This document shows positions 22,401-35,578 of a DNA stretch of 62,000 nt, one piece after another (positions within the stretch are counted from its first letter, which is position 1; every line of letters starts with the position of its first letter). This DNA is from Lingula anatina (Eukaryota > Brachiopoda > Lingulata > Lingulida > Lingulidae). Below the pieces are notes generated by a model. The model saw nothing but the letters and a program-made list of their open reading frames with translations. It was not told where the DNA came from and did no database searches. A program made the position numbers and the translations under genes. The stretch spans positions 14,764-76,763 of the forward strand of contig NW_019776179.1 of NCBI RefSeq assembly GCF_001039355.2, read 5' to 3'.

Positions 22401-23718
22401 CGGTAACATTGCGTGGACCGTGCTGAGCCTAGTCAACCACAAGCACATAAGACGACACCAGACACATATTGGTATAATGTGTTTCTAATTTCTGCTGTCT
22501 ACAATTCATAGGCTGTATAGGAGAAAGAGCTCCGGTGATCAAAACACACACAAAATGGCGGTGAGATTCAAATGCCTGAATTGACTTCTGAATTAGGATT
22601 CATTTATTTTATTGAGACTGAATGTACTGTGGGATTAATACAGAGCGCAGGTGCTGTATTTACCTTGGTATCAGGCGGAAAGTGGTTTACTGGAGTGATA
22701 AGTAAATTGCTTATTTCTTATCTAAATAGCGAGTACCTTCAGTGAGTATAACTGTCTAAGCTGTATATGTTGAGCGGTTGGAGGAAGTTACCATGTGAAC
22801 GAGCACGTGTGATTGGTACGCCTAACTAGTAGTGGTTCTTAGCGACGGAGAATCAATTTGCGATTTTGACGAGATCTTTCCGATTTGTTAATTAATGGGA
22901 TAGCTCTGTCCGATAATGGCTGGACCATAAGAGAATTGCTTTCCTTTTCGATATTTCGCCTACCGACTGGCAACTACCTGTTGCGTAACTAAGATCACCA
23001 CTAGATCCGTAAGTTTTATGAATTTTTGGACTTATGCCAATAGTAAAAACCTGGCGTTAATTGGATTCCTGAAATTACTTGTCCAACTGGTCTATAAGAG
23101 CGAATAGCATGACGCAGTGACAATCAAATGTGAATGGACAGTATTTTAAATGGCGCTTATATTTTCGTTTGATTATAGGCTTAGTCCTTGTTAACACTTC
23201 AAGTTAACACTAAGTGAAACATATTACAATCCGACTTTATTTTGGGTCTGTGTTCGTTGCGTACACATAGCAGTAGTGAACGGACAGTTAAGATCATATA
23301 TTTATTTATAACCTCGCACTCAGCTGGGCTGGTTACGGGGTTAAGTCACTAATATTGTGACAGTCGTTTGTTGTGTACAGGCGTTTTGTATAGCGAGTGT
23401 CAGCGTCATAAGCGCTTCCTTTATTGGGCCGCAGCCAGGAAAAAAACGAGGTGGCCCGCTCGAAAGTCAACGTTCAAAAGGTGGCGTTACAAGATAAGAT
23501 TCCTCAACCACAAAACGATCACAAAAGACACCCGATCCTGCGTAAGCCCACGCAAGAGTTGTTGAATGGAATGAACGCTTCTTCACCAGCACAGAGAAGG
23601 TCACCGCCCTCAACACACTGCGCACGTTTTAATAGCCTCCGCTTCGACGAAAACCGCGGAAGTCCTCAGGGCGTCTGCAACAGTTCATTGCAAGAGCAAG
23701 TACACACCGTACGACATC
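22401..23718 (+). promoter_or_regulatory. Likely promoter and 5' leader upstream of first exon 1a
   Basis: The DNA becomes less AT-rich and more CpG-containing towards 23718, as expected around an animal transcription start. The frame of exon 1a is closed by TAA at 23629-23631, so this region is leader and not coding. A different open frame (about 23424-23804, opening at a TTG) runs through it but has no supporting feature. An ATGGCG followed by a GTGAGA donor at 22555-22566 is noted, but its phase does not match the other exons. The transcription start cannot be placed from sequence. Confidence 0.4.
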
Positions 23719-23990
23719 ATGGCAGACGAAAATTCTTTGTGCCCGCCGAATCTCTCCATGATGCCGAGGGAGAGTCGATCCATGGTGGAAATTCAGCTCA
23801 TTGAGGAGTCAAACGACACGGATCCGTTTGTGGAAAAGCCGGGCTTGCTGCGCCGGGCGTTCTCGTCGATCAAGAAACGACGGCGCCGCGAGGCAACGCG
23901 CAGCGTGAATATTGGCGCCGATGGCAAGTGGCTGCAAGTCCCTCCTGGGCAACAGAGATGTACTTGTTTCTTTGAGGGCGGGGACGAGGG
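23719..23990 (+). CDS. Alternative first exon 1a of a large gene, possibly PDE4/dunce-like
   Basis: ATG in a good context (ACATCATGG) opens 90 codons, then GG before a strong donor GTAAGT. The in-frame stop at 23629 makes this the first possible methionine. The peptide starts M-A-D-E-N-S-L-C-P-P, has an acidic patch with D-T-D-P-F (about residues 34-38), then P-G-L-L-R-R and a very basic K-K-R-R-R-R-E cluster (about 53-59), and ends W-L-Q-V-P-P-G-Q-Q then C-F-F-E-G-G-D-E-G. There is no transmembrane segment or known domain; it looks like a regulatory N-terminus. The D-P-F...P-x-L-x-R-R spacing resembles, from memory, a vertebrate PDE4D long-form N-terminus. The phase-2 end matches exons at 43232 and 61237. 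That it is a coding first exon is fairly sure; the family assignment is inference. Confidence 0.68.
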
Positions 23991-24594
23991 GTAAGTTAAT
24001 TGGAATTATTGGTATTATGTTCATTTGTTCAAATGTTCAAATATATATTAAAATAGCCAAGTTTTGAGGAAAAATATCGTTTAAGACAATGCACGGTACA
24101 AGTTCATGCAGGATTATGCCCCTGTTACACCGGGCTTGCCACCTCATAGGAAACGAATTTTGCCCACTCTAACCCCTTCAAAGTTGTGAGTCTGACAATA
24201 TATGATAGTCTGTATCACCTTCGTACATCTGTTTTAATGCACTTTTATCAAATATTGCAGGATTTCATTTTGTGCAAATTTGTAAAGTGGACAAAAACTC
24301 ATTGTCCGCAAGCCCTGCAAAGCTGAGGCTTAATATATTATTCAACGTTCTTCGATGTTACATAAGGGCGTATGTGTTTTCTCCTTGTTAACCTTAAGTC
24401 AGCCAAACGTTACACGGTACACAAAGTCAGACTAGCTGAGGGCTACTGGCAAAGTATTGAGGCACATTGTACAGTGTATTTGAGTACATTAGTACACTTT
24501 AGATAGAAACTGAGGTACGTGTAAAATATCGGAACGCTTTTCAAATGAAGGAAATACATGTTATGTGATCGAACTAGCATGACAAGGTTTTCCC

Positions 24595-24622
24595 TCTCTC
24601 TCTCTCTCTCTCTCTTTCTCTC
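24595..24622. repeat. (CT)n microsatellite
   Basis: CT repeat with one TTT interruption. Confidence 0.95.
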
Positions 24623-27620
24623 TTATGCCTATTTGTTTTTATTTAGGAAATAGTTACGATATATCTCCGCCAATTGATCAAATATATTCTTCCTGTCACA
24701 CTGAGTTTACACTACGAAGTTTGCGTGGACTTTGTAATTAATACATTCTGACATATGTCCTCATTTACAGGCCATAGATATTGAATAACTTGTTTTAATT
24801 TAAATCAGCCTAGTTTTACTACTCCTTATTCCTAGCAAACTTTCACGTGGTGCATGGTCTTATTGATGTTTTATACACGAACAGGTTGGAATTATTTAAC
24901 ACGGACGGTAAAGAGAATAGCCACGTTGACGTTCGTCAGGGTGATTTAAATGAGTTTACCACCTGTACACTCTCCGGAACGCCAGTCAATCTTGGAAGCT
25001 ACGGATGATAAAACTGTCGATAAACGTGCATGTTGTATTAGATCGGATCACGCAAGCCTTCCCAAAACCGATTCATTTGTGCCGCACAAGGGTATTAGGT
25101 TTTAATCGAAGCGAAAAGTATATCGATCAGATTAAACACCAGTCGTTCCTCAGCATGGTCTGTCAATTACCTTGGATTAATTGCAATCAGTTTATGAAAC
25201 TAAGCTCGACAACATACTGTGAACCTAGAATGATGACGCATAATAATGTTGCCACACGACGTGTATACAAAATGAACCGTTTTTGACTCGATTATGTCCG
25301 GAGATTTATTGATAGTTATGGCACAAAAAATCGTTTAGCTGTCCTCGACCCTTGTAACATACACAGATACAAACACATGACTATGTCTGTATATGGTGTA
25401 CATGAATTTATGGAAGATGTTTATTTGGAGATATTTACTGAATCAATTTACTGAGAAGAATTTAAATGCTTTGTGTTGAAGAAGTTGTAAGTTAGGCTAG
25501 GCGTCACGGTAGAAGTATCAGCTGCTCCGAGGTCGTGGCCCGGGAATCGATATGAAGTCAAGTCAGGAATTAGCTCTCCGTAGCACATGAAGCATGCTGC
25601 CAATACGGAATATGCATGTGTTTGTATGTTTGTGTGTATGTATGTGTGCGTGCGTGCCTGTGCCATATACATATATATACATGATGTAGGTGATGTTTAT
25701 GTTGTTATTGCGTGTTGTTTGATAATTGTGTGTGCTGTTTATATTTGTGTCCAGGTGGATGTGTATATTAAATATGTATATGTCAAAACAGATTTTTATT
25801 TGAAAAAATGTTGTAAAGAAAGCACACTTATGTAAATATATATATATATATATATGCATATCCTCACATCATTATTACATCTATACCATTCTTGCTTGTT
25901 TGTACTGCTGTATCTTGGATTATATATTCAGTGAAGTTGGTTAGGCAATTAGCAAAAATGAGTAGGTTAAAGCAGTAGATGAAAAAACATGCACTTGGTG
26001 GGGTCGTGGGAAATAAAAATAACTTTAAGCCTATCCTCCGTGGCTTTCCGGTCCCTTTGTGGTACTGAGGTGCTAAACTGAAATTCCTGGAAATTCGTCC
26101 TCATTTATGGAATAATAAGAAAAGCTTTCCTTTCCTTCGTAAAACAGTGATTTTTATCCCATAATTGATTTCGTGATTTACGTTTACTTTTTTATCCGTA
26201 GTGCTGAGGGAAACATATCTTCTGAGTGACTATTTCATCGTGCTAAAAATTGTATTCAAGTAAAACATGACTTACTGATTTTATGCACAACATACGTATT
26301 GAACGGTCTTTTCTGCCATAACGGTTTCGTGTGACTCAGCAGTAGTTAAAACAGGTTTGAATTTTTTGAGTCACACGGCCTGTGTGGAAACAGCTGCATC
26401 GAAGGTCAAGTACACGAATTTAAACGACCAGCCATTACTGAAATACCACCCCCTCTGCACAACACCAACATCTCACTCTTCGAAAAGGTGTTTATGTTTA
26501 AGATATTATAAAGTATGTAGCAAAAGGCATCCCTCTTCTCTAGAAACTGTTATTGCTTATGGTGTCATCTGAGGTACTAATTTAATGGTATTGATAAACC
26601 GCAGGCTAATGTGACAAGTTGTCATCTTAATTGAAACGTGAGTCTGTTACTTTTTTCTCCAAATCAAGAATTGTAGTTGACGTGTATACAAACGTCAATC
26701 CTGATACTTAATTGTGTGACGGACTGAATAAATAACGTCTTGTGCCTGCTTTCTGAACAAAAGATATGGAAAAGATCACTTTGCTCTTGCATGAACCTGT
26801 TCATGAAATTGCTATATTCATTATCTCTTATGCAGAAAGCAAGGCTTCTTGGAGTCTCTATTGGATCTTACTTTTGGATACAGTTATTTAATTCCCTGTA
26901 AAAAGAAATTTGATTAACCTGCTCTTATTTTTGTGAATGGAAAATATTTAAAATGTTGAAGGAATACAAGTGCGATTTGAAAAAGTCAATAAATAATAAT
27001 ATAGCATATATTTCCACTCAATTATAATATATTACCCCAAATGTCAGAAAATATACATATTCTTTTGTAATTGGATTCAATATCTCAAGCCAGTAAAATC
27101 TACGTTTATTGTTATCATGTACGTCTGGTTTCCTCTAAAATTACTTTGATTTTTAGAGAATATGATTGTAGCTAATGTAAAGTACTTTGTCATAGGTTGT
27201 ATGTAAATGTGTGACTCAATCCTTTGAAAATTTACCGACGCGCTAGCATGCAAATGCAACATTTCAGCCCACTAAAAGCTATGGTGAAAAAAAGTCATTG
27301 CCAAGGAGCAGTGAACCCTTCTTTTTTATCAAACATTTGGTTAAGTCATTGGGGAAATGTACACACATTAACCTTAGAGAGATGAACATACGGCACTGCA
27401 CTTCCTCTTTGTTAATGCGGTCTTTCTGTGTGGAGTTCAATTTTTATCTGTCCGAAAACAAAAGCCTGGAGAAACCAACGACTTTGGCTGCTTTTTAAAG
27501 TTTTGTGGTTAAAGGTCCAGGAAGACGCAGTATAATTTAAACCCAAACCGGCTAGGTCGCACTGACGTCACATGAATACCAAATCAGTTTATTTGTAACT
27601 TCACAGCCTGTGTTCTGTGG

Positions 27621-27789
27621 CAGGGGCGGATTCAGAGATGTTTTCTGACAGCCTTCCAAATTATCTTTGTTGATCCATCCACCATTTTTGACCGTCTTCC
27701 GACAGAAAAAAATTAGATACCCGTCAATGTAAACTTGATAATCTGACCGTCTTCCGGAAGACCCGGAAGACGGCCTAAATCCGCCCCTG
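27621..27789. mobile_element. Short inverted-repeat transposon, family C copy 2, with 5-bp target duplication
   Basis: A 169-bp element with ends CAGGGGCGGATTCAG and CTAAATCCGCCCCTG, and GACCGTCTTCCG / CGGAAGACGG inner repeats. Flanked by an exact TGTGG duplication (27616-27620 and 27790-27794). It is non-coding. The same end type occurs at 16694-16877. Confidence 0.85.
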
Positions 27790-28797
27790 TGTGGTGCATG
27801 CAGCACCGCTACAACCCAGTGGGTTATTAGACCAGATGTGATTGTTTTTATTCTCTTAAATAGCCCGTTGATTGGTTAATTAGTTGTTGATTTAAGCAAT
27901 CCCCTATCATTAGCACCTAATTGGCGGTTACTTTAGATATTGGTTATTCTTAATATGACATAAGACAAATTTCTTTATTAATATTATTTGTGAAGTGCAT
28001 GTAGTTTGGTCATAAGTTGTGTATATTTCTATATAAATAATTCTAGATATCCAGCAAGTGCCTTGGTTTCTACTTATTTAAAAACGCAAAATCTTCAACT
28101 GACTGTTCTCTATTGACGGTTAGGGTTATCGAGGTAAACAAGCTAACCTTCGATCAGCTGGAACGACACTCGGGGTATATACTAACCGCAAAAAACGTAA
28201 TAAAAGCTTCGCAGCTTATCAATCTTAGCAATCGACTATACACAGGTGGCCTACACAAATAAAATCCTCCTTTTGTGATGCTGTCATATCGGCGTCGCGC
28301 TTCAGTCTTCAAATCTTTAGAATATGGTGTTGAGGAATTGTGAAATGGAAGCAGAGCGTGAGTGTGAGACAAGATGCATGAGCTGCCTATGAGATAGCAG
28401 AGAAAACAAAGCAGTGATTGTTTTTCTTCAATTTACAGCTCGCATTGAAATATTTTTCAAACTAAACACTAGAGGTAAACAGCATTGTCAATACAAGCTC
28501 TTGACAGAATACAAAATTTAATTAGAAACGATATAAAACGTCAAACCCCTCTGAAATAGGTCGAGTAAAAATTTGTGATAAAATTGTGATAAAATTTTTC
28601 TAGGAAAACCTTTGGCTCGAAATTTTGTGACGGAATATGTAAAATGACATTTTTAGCTTTCCCTTTCCTTGAAAATTTGATGTATTTGCCCTGTACATGT
28701 AGAGGTCTAAATGAATCCCGTCATGTATGTGTTTTTTCAATATACTGTATAAGACGGCATTTGATATTTTGGACCGGTCAAAAGCCGGCGCAGATAT

Positions 28798-28801
<4 letters not shown>

Positions 28802-28843
<42 letters not shown>
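28802..28843. repeat. (GA)n microsatellite
   Basis: About 20 uninterrupted GA units. Confidence 0.95.
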
Positions 28844-28846
<3 letters not shown>

Positions 28847-29559
28847 GGCTCAAATGTCATATTTATATGTACATGTATATTTACCCAAAGAAATTTAAGG
28901 TGCAATTTAGTCAACCAGCCACAATGAAACTAACACTGAGAAAGTCCTACATGTAGCCTTTGGCCAAATTGTTTAAAATTAGTGTTAATTTACCTATTTC
29001 TTTCCCCAGTAGCAGGATTTTCTTTACTTTATCAGACACATGCATCATATTCTAATATAACTTTTGAGGTAGCCCTTATGTTATTTCGGCTATCACAAAT
29101 GCTTTTATCTTTTAGCGACACAAAAAGTTCAGTCTTGATGAATTAAAGTGTATATTGATTGCCAGTAATGATAGATGTCGTCCTACATATCGTACAGTGC
29201 ATCACTCAGTTTGTCGTGGTAAAACAATTACCGAAGAGAAAATGAATTACTCACCGCGGACGCGAAATGTAATATCTAATTATGGGACGTTTAACGTTCT
29301 AATCTATATAAAACGAGCATTGCACGTTCGTTTACGATGGTAATTAATGTCACTCTGTTCATAAAATGGGGGCACATGGAGTTTTCAGTGTCGATGACGT
29401 TTGGCCCCACGGGTGGTGTCGGTGGAAAAAGAGAGGAATATACATATAGAAGTGCATGTGCAATTATGATGTATTCTAATATGTTGAAATATATGATTGA
29501 TTAATTAATTGATTGAAAGGCCATTCGTTCAACCTATTGTAGGCCCTAGCTGTTGGCCA

Positions 29560-29945
29560 GTCAGTCATTCAGTAAGTCAGTGAACCAGTCAGTCAGGGTA
29601 CTAATCATTCCCTAAACCAGTCAATCAGTAATGGTACTGGTCAGTCCATAAAACAGTCAATCAGTCATGGTACTGGTCAGTCCATAAAACAGTCAATCAG
29701 TCATGGAACTGGTCAGTCGATAAACCAGTCAATCAGTCATGGAACTGGTCAGTCCATAAACCAGTCAATCAGTCATGGAACTGGTCAGTCCATAAACCAG
29801 TTAATCAGTCATGGAACTGGTCAGTCCATAAACCAGTCAATCAGTCATGGAACTGGTCAGTCCATAAACTAGTCAATCAGTAATGGAACTTGTCAGTCCA
29901 TAAACTAGTCAATCAGTCATGGAACTGGTCAGTCCATAAACTAGT
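29560..29945. repeat. 36-bp minisatellite built from a CAGT-like tetranucleotide
   Basis: From about 29639 to 29945 a 36-bp unit (GGTCAGTCCATAAACCAG then TCAATCAGTCATGGAACT) repeats about 8.5 times with few substitutions (CCAG/ACAG/CTAG variants, GGAACT/GGTACT). Upstream, 29560-29638 is a degenerate CAGT/TCAG-type tetranucleotide array. The 36-bp unit splits into nine tetranucleotides, several of them CAGT, so it seems to have grown from the simple array. The unit length is a multiple of three and one frame on the plus strand is open, but no start codon or exon border supports coding. Confidence 0.9.
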
Positions 29946-32374
29946 CGGGCAGCCAAATATTTATACTTCATTCTGTTGCCAGTAGTCGCCTAATATGCGA
30001 CAGAAAGGAGGTGCCTGAGAGCGAGGCTTTATTAGAGACCGCTTACTTCTTGACTATTATTCCTTCTCTTGTAAATAAGACACATAGAGTCCTCTCTCGT
30101 ATCATCTTTTGATAAACACCATCCTTGTGTTACGCACTAAACAATGATCCTTTGAAGAATGAATCAACCAAATACAATTATCTAAAACTCTTCCGTAAAA
30201 TTGCCGGCTGCTACTAGAAAACCCCATGGCTAATACATTTTAATCAACCCGAATTTTTCGATTTTTTTAAGTAGGAGCGCGCATTCGTGCACTTCGAGTG
30301 CCATTTTATAATTGTAGCAAATATAAATGGTGTTGCAAATACGCTTTCAATAGATGTAAAAAGTGAACTATTGAATAATGAAAAACGTGTACTTAGAATT
30401 GAATGATTCCAGGTAACTGCTTAGAAAGGTGTATGGTGAGTGCAGTGAACTGACAATACGGATGAATGAATAAAGAGTTGTATTATCTTCCAGCAATATA
30501 AATAATTGATCAACTGAGGGGAAATAATGCATGAAATGCACTTATAACACTTGGAAAAATACATCTAGCAATATTTCACGTGTACCTAAGCTGATTGCCT
30601 TGTATTAAAAAAAGAAAGAAAAGAAAAAAAGGACCCAGAAAAGACTATAATCAGGCTATAGTCACCCGTGAATGTTTGTCGCGGTTTCCTCACAGAAAAA
30701 CGCTTACGCACAACACTTAACAGTGGCATTTTTAAGTGCACATGCTCCTAAGTGTTTTGTCTCTCTCCGTGTAACACTTAAACTGTCGCTAAGTAGGGTA
30801 TATTATGTCTAATTTTATACTTTGTTTTTCCCCATGTTCTCAATTTACCCTAACCAAAGGACCGTAAACCTGAGAAAAAAGAAGAAATTACGCAATTCAG
30901 TGTAGAGAGTGCTAACTTCTCTAGGGATTGTCTTGTAAAAGGTCAATGTTCATATAGCGTGCGCCATAAAATGGTGCGTTGCGACTTAACTTACTTGATT
31001 ACCTCGGAAAAAAACAACACAGAATCGCCATGAGTGTCGGGTATAATCGTAAAAACATAAAGACTGCTTGTGGGAGTTGGGCGCAAAAAGTGCATAATTT
31101 CCTGGCGGCATTGGTAGTTTTCGTGCACTGTCTGAACATTACTCCAGTCTGTCATGCACTCTGAATAGTCTCGTGGCTGTAAATGTTCGTTTTGAAGACC
31201 GATTTTCAAATGGATTGTGTAATGCATATCTTGCGTGCAACCGTACTTCCTGAACAGAGGCAAAATGTTTTTGTCTGCACAGGACATGTACAGGCCATTA
31301 AAAGCGATGTTTTGAAGCGGTGAAATAACAAAATGGCCAAGCACAGCCACATTTACCGACTGTTTTATTTCGCCAATGCACAATGATTTATTGCACAAGT
31401 TATGTTTACGCAGAAATTTATTGAGATGGTCATGTATAACACAGAGCAGTAATTAATCATGTGGCCATTATTTCTAGCAAATGATGTCAAGCCATCTGGC
31501 TGCAATGCCAGACACTATCCGAGAGCTGTAATCGATTTGAGATTACTTAGTTATGATTCCTTTAGTGTGTTATTGGCCACATGACGTTGCCCAATATTTC
31601 AGATAAAAAAACTTCCACTATCTGGATGCTGTTTCGTTTCCAGTTACTTGTAGGTAGTGTAAGGTTCCTGAAACCTCTGAACCTCGCAAGGTGCATAATT
31701 CTCTTCCTCCGCCAATGAAGAGTCGCATTATCGGTACATTGTCGTTATATTTTTGCAACAAACTTGCGTTTTGGTGAGAAAAAACACATCGTATGAAGTG
31801 AATTTGTTTTTATGTCAAAGAAGAAGAAAAGTACTCCCTCCTTTTATTTCGCGGCTTGATTCCAATTCGGTTCAGAAACCAACGCCTATATTTACAATGG
31901 AAATGAACAGAATCGTTTTGTTTCAATGTCCCAGATATGCATCATGTTTTTTTGTATTACTGTAGGCAGAATAATGCGTTTTAATCAACCGTTGCATTGT
32001 GGCAATATCGACTGCTACCAGGAGCTAATAATACCGCATTAAATGTTTAAAGCGGGGAATTGATTAACAAAAATAAGCATAATAGTCTCCAAACCCTTAA
32101 TAACAATAGATCAGAGGTGAGAGTCGAGGTGTTTAACCGAACCTAATTCACCTCACGGAAATAGCAGTTAGGAAGCGGCGTGTTTGTAGCCAACTTAGGG
32201 GTGTGCAGATAGATCAATCTTCATTAAAGATGGGATGATATGTTATTTTAAGGCATACAATGTGCGTTAAACCTTTTTAAAGCAAACGATAATTAGTTGC
32301 ATCAAGGAGTTATTCTGTTATAACTCCTTGGTTGCATGGAAATTTCAGCAGTTTTAACTTTTATCAAAAATGCT

Positions 32375-32543
32375 CAGGCCCGTAGCCAGGGGGGGGGTTC
32401 GGGGGGTTCGAAAGAACCGCCCCTTTTGCTGGGAAAGGTCCACTCAGGGTAAAATTTGATCTATGTACATGAAGTTTTTATGTGAAAAGGTCCACTTTTT
32501 CAGAAAGAGAACCCCCCTTTTTAGATTGCTGGCAACGGGCCTG
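32375..32543. mobile_element. Short inverted-repeat transposon, family B copy 2
   Basis: A 169-bp element with ends CAGGCCCGTAGCCAGG and GCTGGCAACGGGCCTG, and inner GGTTCGAAAGAACC and AGGTCCACTTTTTCAGAAAG segments shared with the copies at 13942 and 51191. Flanked by AATGCT at 32369-32374 and 32544-32549, a 6-bp direct repeat. No ORF. Confidence 0.85.
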
Positions 32544-35500
32544 AATGCTTCATGTAAGCAACCAGGGCTGTTTTAAGAAAATCACGATCTATAGAATTGG
32601 TCTTATAAGTTTTTAAATGCTAATTCTTGCCGTTATGAGTGAAATTCGCAGGTTCCCGTCAACATTATGAGTGAGCCATAAAGATAAGACTTGAAGAGCT
32701 TGAAATGGGTTTACTTCTGTGAACGATTTTGGGCAAGGTATACCTCAGTGATAAAGGAAATAGTTGAAATTTCCAAGAAAAGTAATCCTTTGTCATTATA
32801 GGGTGAATACTGAAATATTCAGGAAATTTAAGTCGTTAGTATTCATAAGCCCATCGCGCATTGAAGGTTTTTAATCCGTTTAAAAAAGGGTGATATTCTA
32901 TTCCTGGTTGCAAACGAGGCGAAATCCCCAGAGTCGGTATCTAGTCTAGTCCTCCCCTTGGTTAGGAAACCTGGAATCGGCCGTGAACCGATAATCGCTC
33001 AAATCCGGCAATGAACTTAACGCAACGTCAACATATCCTGTTTATCATTAGTCACTACACGTATCGCAGGCTCCACCTTGAAAATGGTTTCACAGAAAAT
33101 GTTTCATGGCGTAAGTCATGCTCTCTGATCATAATCGCTTTCAAAGCGAACGTAAAATGCTTCACGAAAGTGCACCAGAAAAAGCACTAATGCGCATCCA
33201 TGTGGTAAGGCTTTGTGGCACACACAATAAGCAATATAAAAAGACTGAAGGTTTAGTTGATGGATTGAAAGCTTAAGCAGCCGACATTTTTGTAGTAAAG
33301 TGCATTTCGAACGCGATCAACCCCCCCCCCCCCTCATTCTCTCTCTCAAGCCACAGAACTACCAGTAAAATAATATAAAAAGGCCAAATCTCACACGGAT
33401 GCTCGTTATGGCAGCAGATCGCAAAACAATTCCATCGTGCCAACCAAAATCGGTTATTCAAAAGCTAATAAAACAAAATTCCCGACAGTAATTGCCTACT
33501 TTGTCTTAAAAAAGGAAACCATGTTTCCAGAAATGAAGAACAGATCAAGGAACATTTAACCACGGGGAAATAAAATCACATTCTTGTTTCTATATTTTAT
33601 TGTGAATGCTGGTAAATGCCAAATGGACATTATGTACACAAAATGCATTTGTATGATAGATTGGAACGTATGGATTTGTTCCAGAGGTCTCCACAATAAT
33701 CAAGTTTCCCTTTACTTTTTTTCTCCAGAGCAACTACCTCTCTGCATATTCGAGTATGCAACATATTTTTAACCATCGATTTGTTATTAAAATGCTTCTA
33801 TTTATTGTTGCAAACGCAATGAGCCGTAGATGCATTCAGGTTGAGAATAAAGCGAGAGCAAGCCTGGCTACCAAAGAACAAACTAAAATGTCTGCATTTC
33901 TTAATTTTTTAATCTACTAACGGCATGTATTAGTGAATGATTTTGCCAAGGAGATTCTAAACGTGTCTGCGCATAAGCCATATACAAAAGGCCTGAAATG
34001 AAAGAAATCAACTTATGTTTTAGAAAGTTACATGACACACATTCAGTTTTAGTTTTGGAGGTTTTGAAAGACGGGAATAAAGGGGCGAGTTTTTTTTTTT
34101 TTTTCCTTAACAATCTTCTGTTATTTTTTTTATTTCTAAGTATTCACCCTAATCATTCACTATCCTCTTTATTTATTTATTCCCAATATCTTTACTTATT
34201 TACCATATTGGCAGCTCTAATTATGAACAAAGTAATGAACAATTGAATTATGTATTTCACATAATGAAATATTCCGTTTGAACTGATGTTTTGAAGTAAT
34301 GAGACAAGTCCTTATAATGCCTGCACGTGCGGCTGCATGAAAATGGGGCTGTCCATCACAGTATTATCTCCAGGACACCGGGTCAACGCTTGTGTAATTC
34401 GTTATTTCAGTTCTTCCAAGAAAATATTATTTTCGTGTCTAGGGCTATTAGTTACATTGCCAATTGTTGAAAATTAACAAAACAAGTGCCGCCTTCTCAG
34501 AAATTCGTGCAATTGATACATGTGCTCGTGTCACTTTTCATGAAATTGATCATTATGGTTTCCTTTTATTCCTCCGTTTACTGTTCAAGATAAGGTTATG
34601 TGTGACAGTTACAGATAAGTACCTGTGTACTCTTACCATACTCACGCTGGCGCACGTGCACGTTTGTAAGCACACAGGCACGACAACATCAAAAAGCGGG
34701 TGCGTATTCGCAAACACGCTAAAGGCAGGAGCAAGCACAAGATATCGTAAAGAAATTACGCGCGCCTACATATATACACACACAAACACACACACACACA
34801 CTCAGGATCGCATTCACTAACTGTACAACGTGCACACGCGCACGAACACGTCCACACGCACACACGTGCGCAGAAAAACAAACCGCACATCGCCATTGTT
34901 ATAGTGTTTTTCTTCGTTTATGAGATGATTCATATTTCTTATTACATATGTTACACAGACCAGTCATCAGCAGGCAGGTTTTGGCATACTACCAAACCAT
35001 CAAGAGATAACATCGAATTTGCTCGAAGATTTATGAAAAGCAAGTGCGACCAAAAGGGGACATTTTTGAACAAAACAAAGACCGATACTTGTTACCAAAC
35101 AGAGATGTTGGTGTTTATTTTCTCTATCACATCTCCTCCTCTAGCGTATGTTATTGATTTCAATAAGGAATGGGATTTGCTTGTAAATCAAGAGCGCTGA
35201 CAAGGCACTGGTACATTGCACGGCCATGAATATATGTATCCAGATTACAAATTTAAAAAAAGATGCTGGAATAAAATGGTAAATTCAGAAAAAACAGCAA
35301 TTTTAGCGATGTATATTTTATTTCAAATATCTGATCCACTTACATTCTCTCATATTCCATTCTACATGAAGTGTGAGGAGTCGAACGTAGGGTGCTTACA
35401 GTCTGCCCTCTGGATGCCTGGATACAAAACAGAACCTTTGAATGAAAGTTGGTCTTCACTGTTAGACCAGAAAATAAGTCCAATTCTGTTCAGGTTAAGC

Positions 35501-35578
35501 ACATGGTAGTCCCCCGAAATCTTCTAACTATTTTTTTGGTCTAAACCATTAGTCATTTCTGGTCCCAGTTTCACAAAA

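Noticed and set aside
23424-23804. 126-residue open frame overlapping exon 1a in another frame
   Set aside because: Starts at TTG, has no recognisable feature and lies in the leader. The other frame has an ATG in good context and a donor with shared phase.
30991-31398. 135-residue open frame on the minus strand
   Set aside because: About one or two frames of this length are expected by chance in this much AT-rich DNA. No domain, signal or splice border is seen.
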